Shown here: positions 39,541-50,724 of the stretch, piece by piece
Layout: each line of letters starts with the position of its first letter
Numbering within the stretch: the stretch's first letter is position 1
NCBI GenBank assembly: GCA_947034885.2
Contig: OX344749.2
Span: 13,531,501 to 13,595,500, forward strand
DNA: 64,000 nt
Reading direction: 5' to 3'
Source of the DNA: Thuidium tamariscinum
Taxonomy: Eukaryota > Streptophyta > Bryopsida > Hypnales > Thuidiaceae
The notes under the pieces: generated by a model
Databases searched by the model: none
What the model saw: only the letters and a program-made list of their open reading frames with translations
What the model was told of the DNA's origin: nothing
Translations under genes and position numbers: made by a program

Positions 39541-42500
39541 TCACCTGTCACCAAACATTATACCAGCAACAGTTGATGTAGCTGCAGCAACTTGTGAAGG
39601 GAGCCAAACTCCATTAATTGGGGTAGAAACGTCCTTCCTCGTCTTATTATGATGATCGCTTGGAGGATCGGCCTTTTTTACGCCACCTTCGTTGGAAGCA
39701 GCCGCTTGTTTCTTTCCCCAAAAGGGTCGTGTCACCAAATTCACTACCACTACACCAGTACGCACAGCTACCAGTAAACCAATCAGAGATAGAGCGGGGC
39801 GAATAGCCCAGTGCATCTTCTCAACATGCTTGTATTTTTCCAGAAACCCGTCGATTTCATTAATCCGAACTACCTCAACCTCCTCTGGGTCTGCCCACCA
39901 GCCCTTCCCATTGAAGAGACGCCCCGGAAAGTCGACTATCAACCCAGCATTGGGTAACACATGTGCAATACGCCCTGTGTCCCACTCACCAGCGTCCGCG
40001 ACAGGCCACTTGAACCTAGGAGCTACCACTTCCGGTTTCAACCTCACGTACTCACCAATACTTAAAGAACAGACCTTCTCAAGGTCTGCGGCCTCTCCAG
40101 TACACAAAGTCTCTCGTCCGAAAAAGGAAACCTTCAATTTCCCAAAATGGTCAATATAATGCACAAGTCCAATGCCGGAAGGAATCGCACCACTGGACTC
40201 CGGAGATTTCCGCGATCGAACCCAGTCGTTTACTACCAAACCTCCTGCCACTCGTTCAAGTTGTAGAGGATCTGCTCTCCAAGTTTGCTGAGAGCCTACG
40301 AATGTGATAGTGAAGACGGCGTCGCCACTCCCAATCTCCGAGATAGTTCCCTCGGTTGCGTTTCTACCAGGCCAACCAAATCGGGGAACATCGACAGAGA
40401 GTTTCAGCCTCACAGAATCACCTACTTGAAATGGATGCTTCCATAAAGAGACACCGTCGAGCTGACTGGCCCCACTGAATTGCGTAGGCTCCCTTGGCTT
40501 ATCGCAGAACTGCACTTTCACATTGTCCGGGCCCAGAACAGACTTCACCACCCCAATGCCAAGAGCTTTCCCATTTCCCTTCTCGCTCGCAAAGATCCAG
40601 TCTCCAACCTTGAAGGGCTTGTTGGGACTGCAAGGAAGGTCATATTCTGTGAGCGTCTACTTGTCCAAGTTCCTTCAGTATAAAGGTACACTCATGTGAA
40701 GACACGAACAGTAAAAAACAGCTAAGGTGGTCTCAATCCAAAAGCAAACGAGACTGCCACAGAAAAGTAGCAACTCTATCTCGCTTGAAAAAAGACAAAA
40801 ATCAACTTACTCAACAAAGGTCTGAAGAATCTCATGAACAGATGGGCGACGCCGGTAGTCGTACTCAAAGCATCTCTTCAACACCCTCTCCAGGGAAAGG
40901 GGTAAACCGAACGGGACACCAGGTTTTTCATGCCTGTCCACCACGGCTTTAAAAATCTCCTCTGATGTCAAGTTTTTCCATGGCCTCTCCCCTGTTAATA
41001 GTTCGACCATACTACAGGCAAACCCCCAGCAATCTGTCTCAAAAGATATCGGACCTCTCACATTTGCGCCCCACTGTTCAGGTGCCATATAATTCGGAGA
41101 GCCAAGCCAGACAGCTCGCTCAGAAGGTGCCCCCGTACCTGCATAAAGCATGGGAATTCCAAACTCACCCAATACAGCCACATCTTGATCGTCTAGAAGG
41201 AAGTTGCATGGTTTCAAATTCAGAGCTAGAAGTCCATGCGAGTGAAGCTCCAAGAGACCACGGAGTAGGTCTTGGCCATATCTGTCAGTATCAGGAACTT
41301 GTCAAGCACCAGTCCAAACGGTGCACAAATGATCCATCACGTAGCATTAGGGTCAGGAAAGCGTCTGGCAGCACCTAACAGTCAGATCTCTAGATATTCA
41401 GTCGAATAAAGTAAGGAGGCAATAGTTCGTTAAACCAAGTAAAACGGATAGCTATTTACTCTCGTCACCACGCTGAGTCTGTTTCGCCGGTGAGATTTCA
41501 AATTTCACGACACTGTAATCTCTGGTACAAAGGATGAGACGGAGCTCTGAGGATTGCACAGATTCACATCAGACTGACGAGCCTCTCAAGGCTGAACAAG
41601 CAACATAATTATGTGTATTTCTGTATATAAAGGATTCATTCACCTTCAATTCATTGATCATCTTTAAAGAAGCTTCATTCCAAAGTAAGTAAATAACTGT
41701 CCTGCAACAAACTTCTCGTAATAGTGATTAAAGCTATTTCTCCAATAATCAGAGCACCGCAGAATGGTATGCCATTCTCGTGACACAGGTTCCAATCCAT
41801 GTTTCCATCAATAGGTTCCCACATATTTCATGACCACTCACATATTGTTCTTATTATACCATCAACCGACTCAACGCACACCCAGCACCACGTTCCGCAA
41901 GCTAGGCACTATACCATTTACACCAATCAGCAATTGTGACCGTGACTTGAATGACAACAAATTAATATAATGAATATGACAAGATAAAGACAAAATTCGA
42001 GACTAGACGCTCAGACAAAAGGAAAAGTGATAAATGAAAAAAGAAATCTACGATCAAAGACGATACTTGAACGATGCGCAACAACTTGGCTGTTCGTATG
42101 AAGAAATATAAGATCAGTTCGAGACTTACCGCAAGACATCTTCCAGCATGAGACTGTTGCTAGGAAGGTGAGCCATCTTGTCTCCAATAGAGCCTTCGAA
42201 GAACTTCATAATAATGCAAGCCTGCCCCAGCGTCCAAAAATATCACACCCAATCAGAATGCATGTCCTCAGAATTTCAAAACAAAATATATGAAAAATAA
42301 GCATCAGATTACAAGGTTTTTGACCTTAAGATATGACCTACGAAAAGACAGTTCAGTAAATTCGTTAAACATATTAATGCAGCCAATTCTCACTCTGAAG
42401 CACAGGATTATCATAAGATAAAGCGAGATATCTCCATCAAAACAGAGGTAACATACGACTTACTCTTCCGTTCTTTATGCTGATACCTTGAGGCCAGCAT

Positions 42501-42844
42501 ACTCCCTTCACAGCATCAAACTGTTGATATGTGCTTTGAAACCTTTGCAACAACGAATGGATGTGCTCATGTGCATCAGGAAGCATCTTCACAACAACCT
42601 CATGAAATTCATCGAAATCCTTAGTTGAACTATGTATGGTGGCTAGCCATACGTCACCAAAAGGGCCCCTTCCAATTCTATGAAGTAGTTTCAAGATATT
42701 GGGGTCCACCCACAGCTGGTTAGAGCTCGTCACTGTTGACTCCAAGACTTCGAACTCCTCAGAAGACTCATTGCCAGAAAAATCAGAATCAGTTCCCATC
42801 CCTCTACTCTGTTTCTTGACTTTCAGGCTGCCTTGAAGTGCCAT
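39541..42844 (-). CDS. Atypical protein kinase with HERC2-like repeats and C-terminal membrane segment
   Basis: Four exons, read 5' to 3': 42844-42464, 42221-42130, 41281-40811 and 40627-39541. All joins are GT-AG (three GTAAGT donors) and keep frame, giving 676 residues. Residues 49-314 form a protein kinase domain with glycine loop GRGPFGDV (58-65) and lysine K86. The HRD aspartate position is N179 (ALNLKPCN), and DFG is EFG (197-199), so catalysis is doubtful; APE (224-226) is kept. Residues 320-570 carry HERC2-like repeats (VGDW, VGDSVRL, PRFGWP, PRFKWP) of the kind found in the E3 ligase KEG. No RING or ankyrin repeats are seen. Residues 591-613 look like a membrane helix. The start has context GAAAAATGG. 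I infer a membrane-anchored signalling or scaffold protein; the substrate is unknown. Confidence 0.88.
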
Positions 42845-43324
42845 TTTTCCTGCCTGAAATACGAAAAAGATAGTTTAAGACGTTGTGCTTATACATAACA
42901 CAATTAAACTCCGTGCAAGTTGCAGGAAAAGGTAACGAGTCGGATACGTTGAGGGTCTCCTTGCGGGGACAATCAGATACATGAACCTCGGATTCCAGAG
43001 CTCTCTTCAAAGATTCAAGAAGCTACATCTTTAAAATTATTGTAATCGAAACCAGAGCAAAGCGACACGCTTTAGGTCAATCAAATACGTGCTGACATCG
43101 TAACGGGGAAAGGATGGAACCAGGAGAACGTTTAGAACAAACTTCATTCATTCACAACTACACGTTCTGACAGTATGAACGGCAGAAAGATGCAAGCTAG
43201 CTATAGAACATTGCAAAGGGGCTCCCAATACAAATTGACAATAGTCGGCATCCGTACAGCACGACTGCCATTTAGCTATCTTCATATAACTCCTTGAATA
43301 ATTCATTCCCAAGACACAGTTCAG

Positions 43325-43489
43325 GCCGATCTACTCCAAACCAGCAAAAATGTCGCCACGATACTTGCATCCATTAAGACTCCACAAATCTTTGTAGAAA
43401 CACTTCTTGCCGATCTACTCCAAACCAGCAAAAAAGTGTCGCCACAACACTTAAATCCATTCAAACTCCACAAATCTTTGTAGATACAC
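43325..43489 (-). repeat. 84-bp tandem duplication in the putative leader intron
   Basis: Two adjacent copies begin GCCGATCTACTCCAAACC (43325 and 43409). Both contain GTCGCCAC.A.ACTT.ATCCATT and ACTCCACAAATCTTTGTAGA, with few changes, so the duplication is fairly recent. Confidence 0.85.
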
Positions 43490-43698
43490 ACGCTAATCTT
43501 GACGTGAAAGAGAAACCAGACGAATTACTCCACAGGTCCATTGCCGCCGGCGCTGGATCAACAGACGAAGTAAAATTTGATCTACATCACGTCACAGAGC
43601 TCACAGGTGCGCAATTCAGAGAAGACGTACGCTTTCAAAACACAATGAAGCAGGAGGGACAGCCTTGACACACTTCGCCTCCTCCCTTCCCACCCCGA

Positions 43699-43803
43699 TC
43701 AATCGCTCAACAATGCTTCGCACTCTCCTCGCAAGCCTCCTAGGTTTCCCCTGTTCTTGGAGTAAATTGCACGCAAAACCGCCACCACGAGAGCCACGCT
43801 CAT
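43699..43803 (-). CDS. Possible upstream small ORF (34 residues) in the kinase gene leader
   Basis: Opens at ATG in context GGGATGAGC and ends at TGA. The peptide has a hydrophobic start (MSVALVVAVLRAIY), then basic and glycine-rich residues, so it could be a small membrane peptide or a regulatory upstream ORF. An 11-codon ORF (ATGGAGTCGACG...) opens about 50 bases upstream. It is not recognised as a known family, and the leader itself is predicted, so this is tentative. Confidence 0.25.
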   Translation of the reverse strand: MSVALVVAVLRAIYSKNRGNLGGLRGECEALLSD

Positions 43804-44139
43804 CCCAGTCGTCCAGCAAAGTCGATCAGAGGCTTCGGACTCCAACGCACGTCGACTCCATTGCCGAGGTCGGGATGGGCGAGCGAATCGTACGATGCGG
43901 TCGCATGCGCAACCAATCGCGGCGACGCGTCCACTCACAGGAGCGGTACAGCTTTTGGACCGAATGGCCGAGCCACAGGGAATGAATGTGAGAGAAAAGA
44001 TTTTGTATGGGCCGCTGGTTGGCGGAATCAGAGCATCTGGAAAAGACAAGCACCTGAGCGGCCGCGATGGAGGAGATCGGGTGAGCGCAAATTCAATTCC
44101 AGACGGAATCGATGACGAGATGACGACGCGACTAAATTA

Positions 44140-44930
44140 AGTTTAGGTAGTTTCGTACTGCAGGATCTAGGGTTTGCACGAGCAAGACGACGTGCGCAGC
44201 ACGTCGACCGCACACCCGTCAAGGTACGTTAACTTACACTCAACCTTCTGTCTGGAGGACTCTTGCTTCATCGGCTGCAACAATTTCCGCATTGCAATTC
44301 TACTCCACCATGTTCCTTGCCCCATCTATCATGTGGGCCTAGCTTGTTCTCAATAAGTCGGAAGTCCCCTTTGTTCAAGGCCAAATCTCAACATTCTTGG
44401 GTTGTAACTTTTTCTATCAGATCATAGTTACTAGGTACTGCACTAATGGTTGCTTAACCCTAAAGCGTCTCAATCCTTTTTAGAATTTTCACACATTTTT
44501 GCTTACAGCTTTGTATAGATATATCATTTACCAAAATTTAATGAATTTGGTCACTAAGGAAGGTTGTCTTTTCTAGATTCAAGTGTTACATTTGATAAAT
44601 GAGAAGTTAATTGGATGAAACAATGCCTTGAAGCCCTCTGTTCATCATCTAGAATATGGACGTTGGCGCGCTTCAGGGTTAATCCCTAACTAGTGTACCC
44701 ATTGCCATTGCCACAATCAAAATCAAAATAAAAGTAATTTTTAAAATTTTTAGAACCAAAAATAACTCTAACTTTTTCACTGTGAAGTAGAATGCTATGA
44801 AACAAAGCCCATGCACCCCTCCTCACCAAGAGCTTTCTAATGGTACCAAGCACGATACTAGGGGATGCATGGGCCGAAAGATCTCAACATGCCAAACAAA
44901 CAAAATAAAACTAAACTAAACAAACAACCT
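44140..44930. other. Intergenic spacer upstream of the kinase gene
   Basis: Composition declines from GC-rich to AT-rich. No gene or clear repeat edge was identified. Confidence 0.4.
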
Positions 44931-44933
44931 ATC

Positions 44934-45850
44934 TTAAGGTATAGATAGAAAGGCCAAAAGGTTGAATTTAGCAATATAGTAATTTTAGGCAAGTACCTGT
45001 GATTGGAGATTTTCATATTTGGGCCCAAACTTAAATAGAAGGTGTAAATGAGTAATATCTTTCATGTGCACTAAAATTCAAGACATTTGAAATATGAGTC
45101 AAAAGATATGGCCTAATATTCATGTTTTTTTTTTTGTATATGGGTGGTTCACATAGATTGAAAAAAATCACTTGTTTTAGAAACAAAAACTTGAAATTGG
45201 TTTTCTAGATTTCTGTATATGTGGAAAGCTTTGAATCATTCTATTTTAATCAATGAGTCAAAAGTTATGAGGAGTTTTTTGTTTGTAGGTAGTTATGGAT
45301 TATCTATTCTAAAATAAACACTAAAGTCCTTTATTTTACTCAATTCTCAATGTTTTTAAAAATAAATAAATTAGAGGATGTAGATTGTATATTATAACAT
45401 TTGAACCATTGGGATTGTCAATTGTCAATTTCACGACTAAATTCTTAGCAATTTAGTATTTTAAATCATTATCTAGTTCTTTCTACTTACTATTTTTTCT
45501 CTACATGTTGTACAATTCCAAATTATCTAAATTTTTTTAAGGATATAGCCAATTTGCCTTAAAGAATGAATCTAAAGAAGCATCATGATTTTGAATAATT
45601 TTCCACACAAATGTGAGCTTGTGGAGTGCAACTACCTATTTTTTTGTAAGGCCAAGAAAAGGATTTTGGTCAATTCAAATGCTAATATCTTATAATCCAC
45701 ATAATAGAGATTTCTAAATTTTTTTCTCCCATCTTTTCAAACCAGCATACTACAAGATCCTATGGTCTAAATTTTTTTTTCAAAATTTAGTACTTGTCTT
45801 AGAAATGGTAGTTTTGGAGTGTTTTTGGTAGAAGAATATTTCATGAACTT
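44934..45850. mobile_element. Diverged member of the TTAA family
   Basis: The interior follows the 54929-55871 copy in the same orientation: AGCAATATAGTAATTTTAGGC near 44970, AGTCAAAAGATATGGCCTAAT near 45090, a TTTTAATCAATGAGTCAAAAGTTATG block near 45240, TTGTACAATTCCAAATTAT near 45508 and AAATTTAGTACTTG.CTTAGAAATGG near 45784. Both termini are worn, so limits are approximate. Confidence 0.5.
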
Positions 45851-46029
45851 CAAAGTTTAACAATTTTATTGTTTTGCAAAACACTAGCAAATGAAAGAAT
45901 ATTTTACATACCTTAAATGAAATCATTATAAGAAGAAAAAAAATATTGTATAGGTGATTGGTCATTGCAACATAGCTCCCAATTTTAGGTTGTAGAATTT
46001 TTTTTGTAGTTATGTTTTTGAATTCCAAT

Positions 46030-46232
46030 CACTACAAGAAAAAGAGGTGTTTTAAGTATAGTCCTAGTAGTATAGTCTTTTAAGTGATGACCTTTAAGTA
46101 AGTTTTTTAGTAATATTTTACTAAAAAGACGATGTTTTTAGTAAAATTTTACTAAAAACCTTACTTAAAGGTCATTACTTAAAAGACTATACTACTAGGA
46201 TTATATTTAAAACACTCCTTTTTCTTGTAGTG
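46030..46232. mobile_element. 203-bp CACTA mini foldback element
   Basis: The ends are CACTACAAGAAAAAG and CTTTTTCTTGTAGTG, the classic En/Spm (CACTA) terminus. The target triplet AAT is duplicated exactly (46027-46029 and 46233-46235). The two halves are inverted copies of about 95 bp joined at TTTTAGTAA repeats, so the RNA would form a long hairpin. Arm identity is very high, suggesting a young insertion. Non-coding. Confidence 0.9.
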
Positions 46233-46261
46233 AATGTAATCTTCTTAATTTCCATTATCGT

Positions 46262-46430
46262 ATCGTGGTAATGATAATCCACAAGCATCCTTCAAGATTG
46301 TGGAAAGACAAGCAAATCTTTTGCCATTTATATTATATTGTAGCCTTCATAATTCCCAGTTCCTTTGCCGCAATGCTAATCCACAAGCATCCCTCAATTA
46401 TTGAGAAAGGATAACAAAATCCTACCTTAG
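46262..46430 (+). repeat. Imperfect tandem duplication, unit about 113 bp
   Basis: The block AAT.ATAATCCACAAGCATCC (near 46271) recurs as AATGCTAATCCACAAGCATCC (near 46374), each followed by a diverged A-rich stretch. Short and old. Confidence 0.5.
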
Positions 46431-46450
46431 CTATTCATACTAATTCATTA

Positions 46451-46780
46451 GGAGAGATTTGAGGGCAAAGAAGGGCCATTTCAGGGCCATTGCCTTGCCT
46501 AATCTTTATATTGTTTTGAAATAGTAAATCAACCCATAATGGCTGAATTTTCAAATTTTTGTAAAAAAAATTAATTTTTTTTCAAAAATTCCAAAAGGTG
46601 TTAAGAAACCTAAAACTCAATTTTTTAAGTTAAAAAAAATTTAAGTTTTTTAAAAATTTAAAAATTACCCATTTTTTGACGTAATAGTGTCTTGACCATA
46701 TTAAATTGTTAGTGTAGCAAGTTCATATAGTATGAAAACTCAAAATAACTCACAATCTTCTAATGCCCTCAAATCTCTCC
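46451..46780. mobile_element. 330-bp MITE with perfect 17-bp inverted ends
   Basis: The ends are GGAGAGATTTGAGGGCA and its exact reverse complement. The interior is A/T-rich with a central inverted stretch. Flanks are CATTA and ATAGA, so the duplication is unclear (TA at most). Its superfamily is not assigned. Confidence 0.65.
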
Positions 46781-46789
46781 ATAGATCAT

Positions 46790-48240
46790 GGTTCCATTTA
46801 CAAAGTGCATAAACTAATCATTTTGAAATCCAGTTCCAATCTTTTCTACTTCAATTCCACTTTCAACCTTACTATCTCAATATGAACCTAGTACAATTTT
46901 TGCTACATTAGCCAAGGTGAATGTGGTGGATCATCTTTCTTTCTACAATTTCAATAGTCTCTTTTTGATTTGACCCATCTTTCAAATCAATTTTGTATGA
47001 AGATCAACTCTACAACTTTCATAAAATTTGAAGCTTGTATTTAGGTTTAAAATTTCATTTAGTCTTTATTCATTTCATATTTATACTTGAATTGCACACA
47101 AAATAAAGTGTCTCATTCAAAGCAAAAGTTGATCTAAAACTCATTTTCCAATTTGCAAATGTTTATATAGTAAAGTGAATTTGATTACTTGTTTGTATAT
47201 TTGACAATTAGACATTCATTTGGAATATTTAAAACATATTTTGAAAATTAGCAATGTTTTTTTAAGTTTTATGTTGAATTCTTATATGTAATTATATTTT
47301 TTAGGTGGCTACTAAAATCAATCATGGATTTTTTATTGCACACAACCAAAGTTTGTAAAATATCATTCAATTTGAAGTCTATTAAAGACATCAATGGAAT
47401 AAATTGAGTAGTATAATTTCCATTTAGTAATTTACCATCTTTAAATTTTAGATTATATCATTGAAGAAGTTGTTTATTTTCTTCTTGATATTACATTCTT
47501 AAAAGCAATCAAATTTACATTTGTTCAAATGCCTTTTATAGTGCATGACAAATGAAACAATTAAATGTCAACTTTAAACCTTTTATGTCATTTCTTAGTA
47601 TTTCTTCTAAACTTGATTTTTTGTTTTTTAAAATAGACTACTAGAGAGATAACAAAGTTCAAAATTAATTTTAGAATATCATTTTATTACACCTATACTA
47701 ACACACTATGTGTACTTATTACAAATGGATATTCAAAATATCTCCATTACATAAAATTAAACTTTATTTGGTATATGAAATTTTGCGTACAATGAATGTG
47801 AAAAGAACTATGTTTCAAGGTAGCATCAATACCTTGTACATATCTCAAAAGCTTTTGAGATGTCCTAAAATGTCTTTTCAAATAATAAATCTACTAGCAA
47901 TGATTAATATATGTAGTAATTGCAAATGATTAATCTATGCTCAATAAACTAGGTCACACTAAGTAATGGTCATCTCTTATGGAAATGTAAAAAGAAAAAA
48001 AAAATTCACCAAAGCTATTCTATGATCATTTTTCTTAACCAAAGTAAACTTGCTAAGTCCTAACAAATGTACTATAGTTGAATACCTTTATCTTCCTTCT
48101 AATTAGATTACTTCAACATTGAAAGAATATCTCTGTGACCTTGTGAATTATTAGTTCACACATATTATCCTCAATTCTAATTAGAGGTGTGTACCATAAG
48201 ACCCATATAAAATAAATAACTTCTTTGAATCCCAAGAGGG
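46790..48240. other. AT-rich spacer, nothing recognised
   Basis: No gene, RNA gene or defined repeat seen between the 330-bp MITE and the repeat cluster downstream of the HMA gene. Confidence 0.45.
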
Positions 48241-48570
48241 GATTTCAACAGGATGTTTCCGTGTTGTTCAAGATAACAAATCTAATGATTAGAAAATTGA
48301 GAGGTTCTTTTTCACAAGATTCTCTTCAATACCCTCCCAATTCCCTAATCACAAGATCGTTGGCTTCCTAACCAAATCAGAAATTGAGATAATCACAAGA
48401 TCGTTGGCTTCCTCACCAAATCAGAAATTGAGAGGTCCATCTCCAGAAGCCTCTCAATGTCCTAACTACAAGATTTGTGAAACACGTTTCCAAATCTGGC
48501 AATTAGAAAATTGAGAGGTCCTGACCATCTGCATTATTTAGCCTCTCAATGCCCTAACCTCGAGATTGCG
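48240..48570. repeat. Cluster of GAGAGG/CCTCTC hairpin repeats, including a 44-bp tandem pair
   Basis: TAATCACAAGATCGTTGGCT is tandemly duplicated with a 44-bp period (48346-48389 and 48390-48433). Around it, AATTGAGAGGTC alternates with GCCTCTCAATG.CCTAAC at about 48295, 48428 and 48512, so each unit can fold as a stem. The cluster lies just downstream of the HMA-protein stop codon and could be in its 3' UTR. Confidence 0.7.
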
Positions 48571-48614
48571 GAAGGGATGGACAACATGGAAACATCCTTG
48601 GAATGTCAGCTTGT

Positions 48615-49759
48615 TCATCTCACCCCGTAAGCAAGCATGAAAACAAACAGAGCGAGAAGCAAGAGGTGGAAGTAATGCAATTGTTCATCTTGGCATTTAG
48701 GCTTGTTAGAGGGGCGACTGTATTCTCCCGGCCAGGAAGAAGACTGCGAGGACAAGGGATGATAGGGTAAAATCGCAATAGTATTCGATGCGCCCTGCTG
48801 CCCAACATTTGTCCCACTTCCTTGTGGTTTCCCGCCCTGTGGCTTCTCCGTTTGTGGTTTAGGATCTTGTGTTTTCGGTTTCTCCTCGAGCGTCACGAAC
48901 TTGGCCCGGCAGTCGATCTTCTTGGCTTTCTTCAAGACCTCTGTCTCGTCTAAGCCGAATGGATCCGGCATGGCCACCACGATCACCTTCTTCGGTCTCA
49001 TGGCTTGCACGTCAAAAACGCCCGGCACTTCCCAGATCTCTTCCTTCACCTTCTCCTCGCATTTATGGCAACACATTCGCACCTTCAACTGAAGTTTCTG
49101 CATGCGCATGTCCACACCAAATTTGTTTGTAAGGAACCTGATGGTCAACGATCGAAGCGTGTTTACTGCAAGGACGCCGGCGTTGATTACGACAGAACAG
49201 ATGAGTGATGACAGGACAGTGTAAGTAAGAAATTTCTGCTCACAAGCTAGTGCATGTCATCGCTTTTTTTTTTTTTTTTTGAGAGCAATAAGCAGAATGC
49301 ACTAGCTGATGGTTATATTGCTGATTAGAGAGTTTGCACGGCATACCAGTAGTTGGTCGAATTTCACCGGCACCATCCAGTGATGCCTCTTGAAGGCCTC
49401 CGGAACATCCTTGAGTCCATTGGCATAAACCTGCACGAATTCAAGAGTAAGCTACATTCGGCACACAAGCATTGGTTTGGCTCTTATTAAAGCCCAGTCT
49501 CTTCTTCAGCCTACCTCCAAGAACACTTCTTACAGTCAAGCACTTCTTTACTCGAATTCTTGCTACACGAATTAGAAAGTTGCTTTAATTCAAGAATTAA
49601 ATACTTCATACAGATCTTACAGCAAACATATATCAATATCCACGAAGCAATAACATCGAAAGACGTCTAATAATTCTGAGAATCCTGAAGTTAATCCTTA
49701 GTTTCTCAAGCTTGCTCACTCACCGGAATCTGCTCCCGATGACGGTAATTGTATTGCAT
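48615..49759 (-). CDS. Heavy-metal-associated (HMA) domain protein with two membrane segments
   Basis: Three exons, 5' to 3': 49759-49724, 49430-49347 and 49235-48615. Donors are GTGAGT and GTATGC, acceptors GTGCAG and GAGCAG, and all joins are in phase 0, giving 246 residues. An in-frame TAG lies 24 bases before the ATG. Residues 42-66 form a hydrophobic, probably membrane, segment. Residues 86-155 form an HMA fold with metal-site motif MCCHKC (CxxC at 96-99) and EVPGV. Residues 155-215 are proline-, lysine- and glutamine-rich. Residues 226-243 form a hydrophobic tail ending YGVR. Plant HMA proteins of the HIPP type usually end in an isoprenylation box, which is absent here. The likely role is metal (copper or zinc class) binding at a membrane. 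The two short 5' exons are predicted only; a shorter start at M83 or M85 is the alternative. Confidence 0.8.
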
Positions 49760-50720
49760 CGCTGCTTGCGCACGACAACCCACCTAAGGGAGCCGATCGA
49801 GCGATCCCCCAATGCTTCACAAGATGAGTCGAGGCTAAATCCAAGTGAGATCAAGTGCTAAAAACAACACATATCTCACGACATTGCTACAGGACACACT
49901 ATGATCATATATTATGTCCTTCTATCGCATTGCATCGTTTCGACGCATCCCGACACACGGTTCAAACCAATGTGGTTCCCACTTAATTGCTCTCCTCTCT
50001 AGTGATACATCAGTTGCTGCTACCTCATCGCCGATTTCCAGACACAGCCACCCGAAGACGAAATGAACAAAAAATCCTAGTAACATGTCTTGTAAGCTAT
50101 GACGATAATGCAATCGGAGAACAAAAGAAGCCTGCATCCAATCCAGAACTAAGCTAATTCAGCATCTGCAGCTGCTCGATCCCACAACTTATCCGCGAAA
50201 TGCCACCGCAAAACGAACATTAAGATAGGGACAAGCAGCAATTTGAGGAAGGGAGCTCGGTGGCTAGCTGGTTTGCTGGCGAATCTAATTAGACAAGAAG
50301 GGTCGGCATTCAAGAGAGAATGCCTGGAGCCCTTCAAATCACGGCGTTCTGCGAAAACAGTGCCTGGGCATAACATGAAATTCGGATCTTCTTCTTTCCT
50401 TTCAATTTTTTAGTTTAGTTTTCTTTCGCCAAGCCTTGGGAGTGTCCTTGCTAGCGCTGTGGTCTCTGTGCCGCAATCAAGTCGCGCGTAATCTATTGCG
50501 AATCGGTATGCCAACAAGTTGGAGATGGTGGCACATTCGCACATCGCCGAGCTTAGGACACGCCCAGCAACAGGTGGGGCTACCATGTAAGGTACGGAGA
50601 ATCAAATGCGTTGGCGGCCTCAAAGCGCCTCTTGAACTGGTGTTCTTAGTATGTAACTTACAGTACATTTCCTACATCAATGTCAATGTGTACCCACTGT
50701 TGAGGAAACCAGTTTAGAAC
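49760..50720 (-). promoter_or_regulatory. Putative 5' region of the HMA-protein gene
   Basis: The sequence stays GC-richer than the spacer for about 900 bp upstream of the start codon, and an acceptor-like CTCCCTTAG lies 27 bases before the ATG, so a leader intron is possible. Small open frames here are on both strands and have no recognised domain. Confidence 0.35.
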
Positions 50721-50724
50721 ATCT

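Larger units (their letters stand above)
42854..44130 (-). promoter_or_regulatory. Putative 5' leader, leader intron and promoter of the kinase gene
   Basis: A good acceptor (TTTTTCGTATTTCAG, ending at 42854) lies 9 bases before the start codon, which suggests an intron in the 5' UTR. Possible donors on the minus strand include GTACGT near 43630 and GTGAGC near 43605. The stretch 43600-44130 is GC-rich with many CpG, unlike the spacer, as expected of a plant promoter and first exon. The 84-bp tandem repeat at 43325-43489 would lie within the intron. Exact transcription start is not determinable. Confidence 0.45.

Noticed and set aside
41322-41371. Possible extra exon of the kinase gene
   Set aside because: There is an acceptor-like sequence, but the frame runs into a stop, and joining exon 42130-42221 directly to 40811-41281 restores a perfect kinase subdomain sequence (EDVLRYGQDLLRGLLELHS).
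43895-44140. 81-codon plus-strand ORF upstream of the kinase gene
   Set aside because: It lies in the CpG-rich promoter/leader region, overlaps open frames on the other strand and shows no domain; better explained as leader or promoter sequence.
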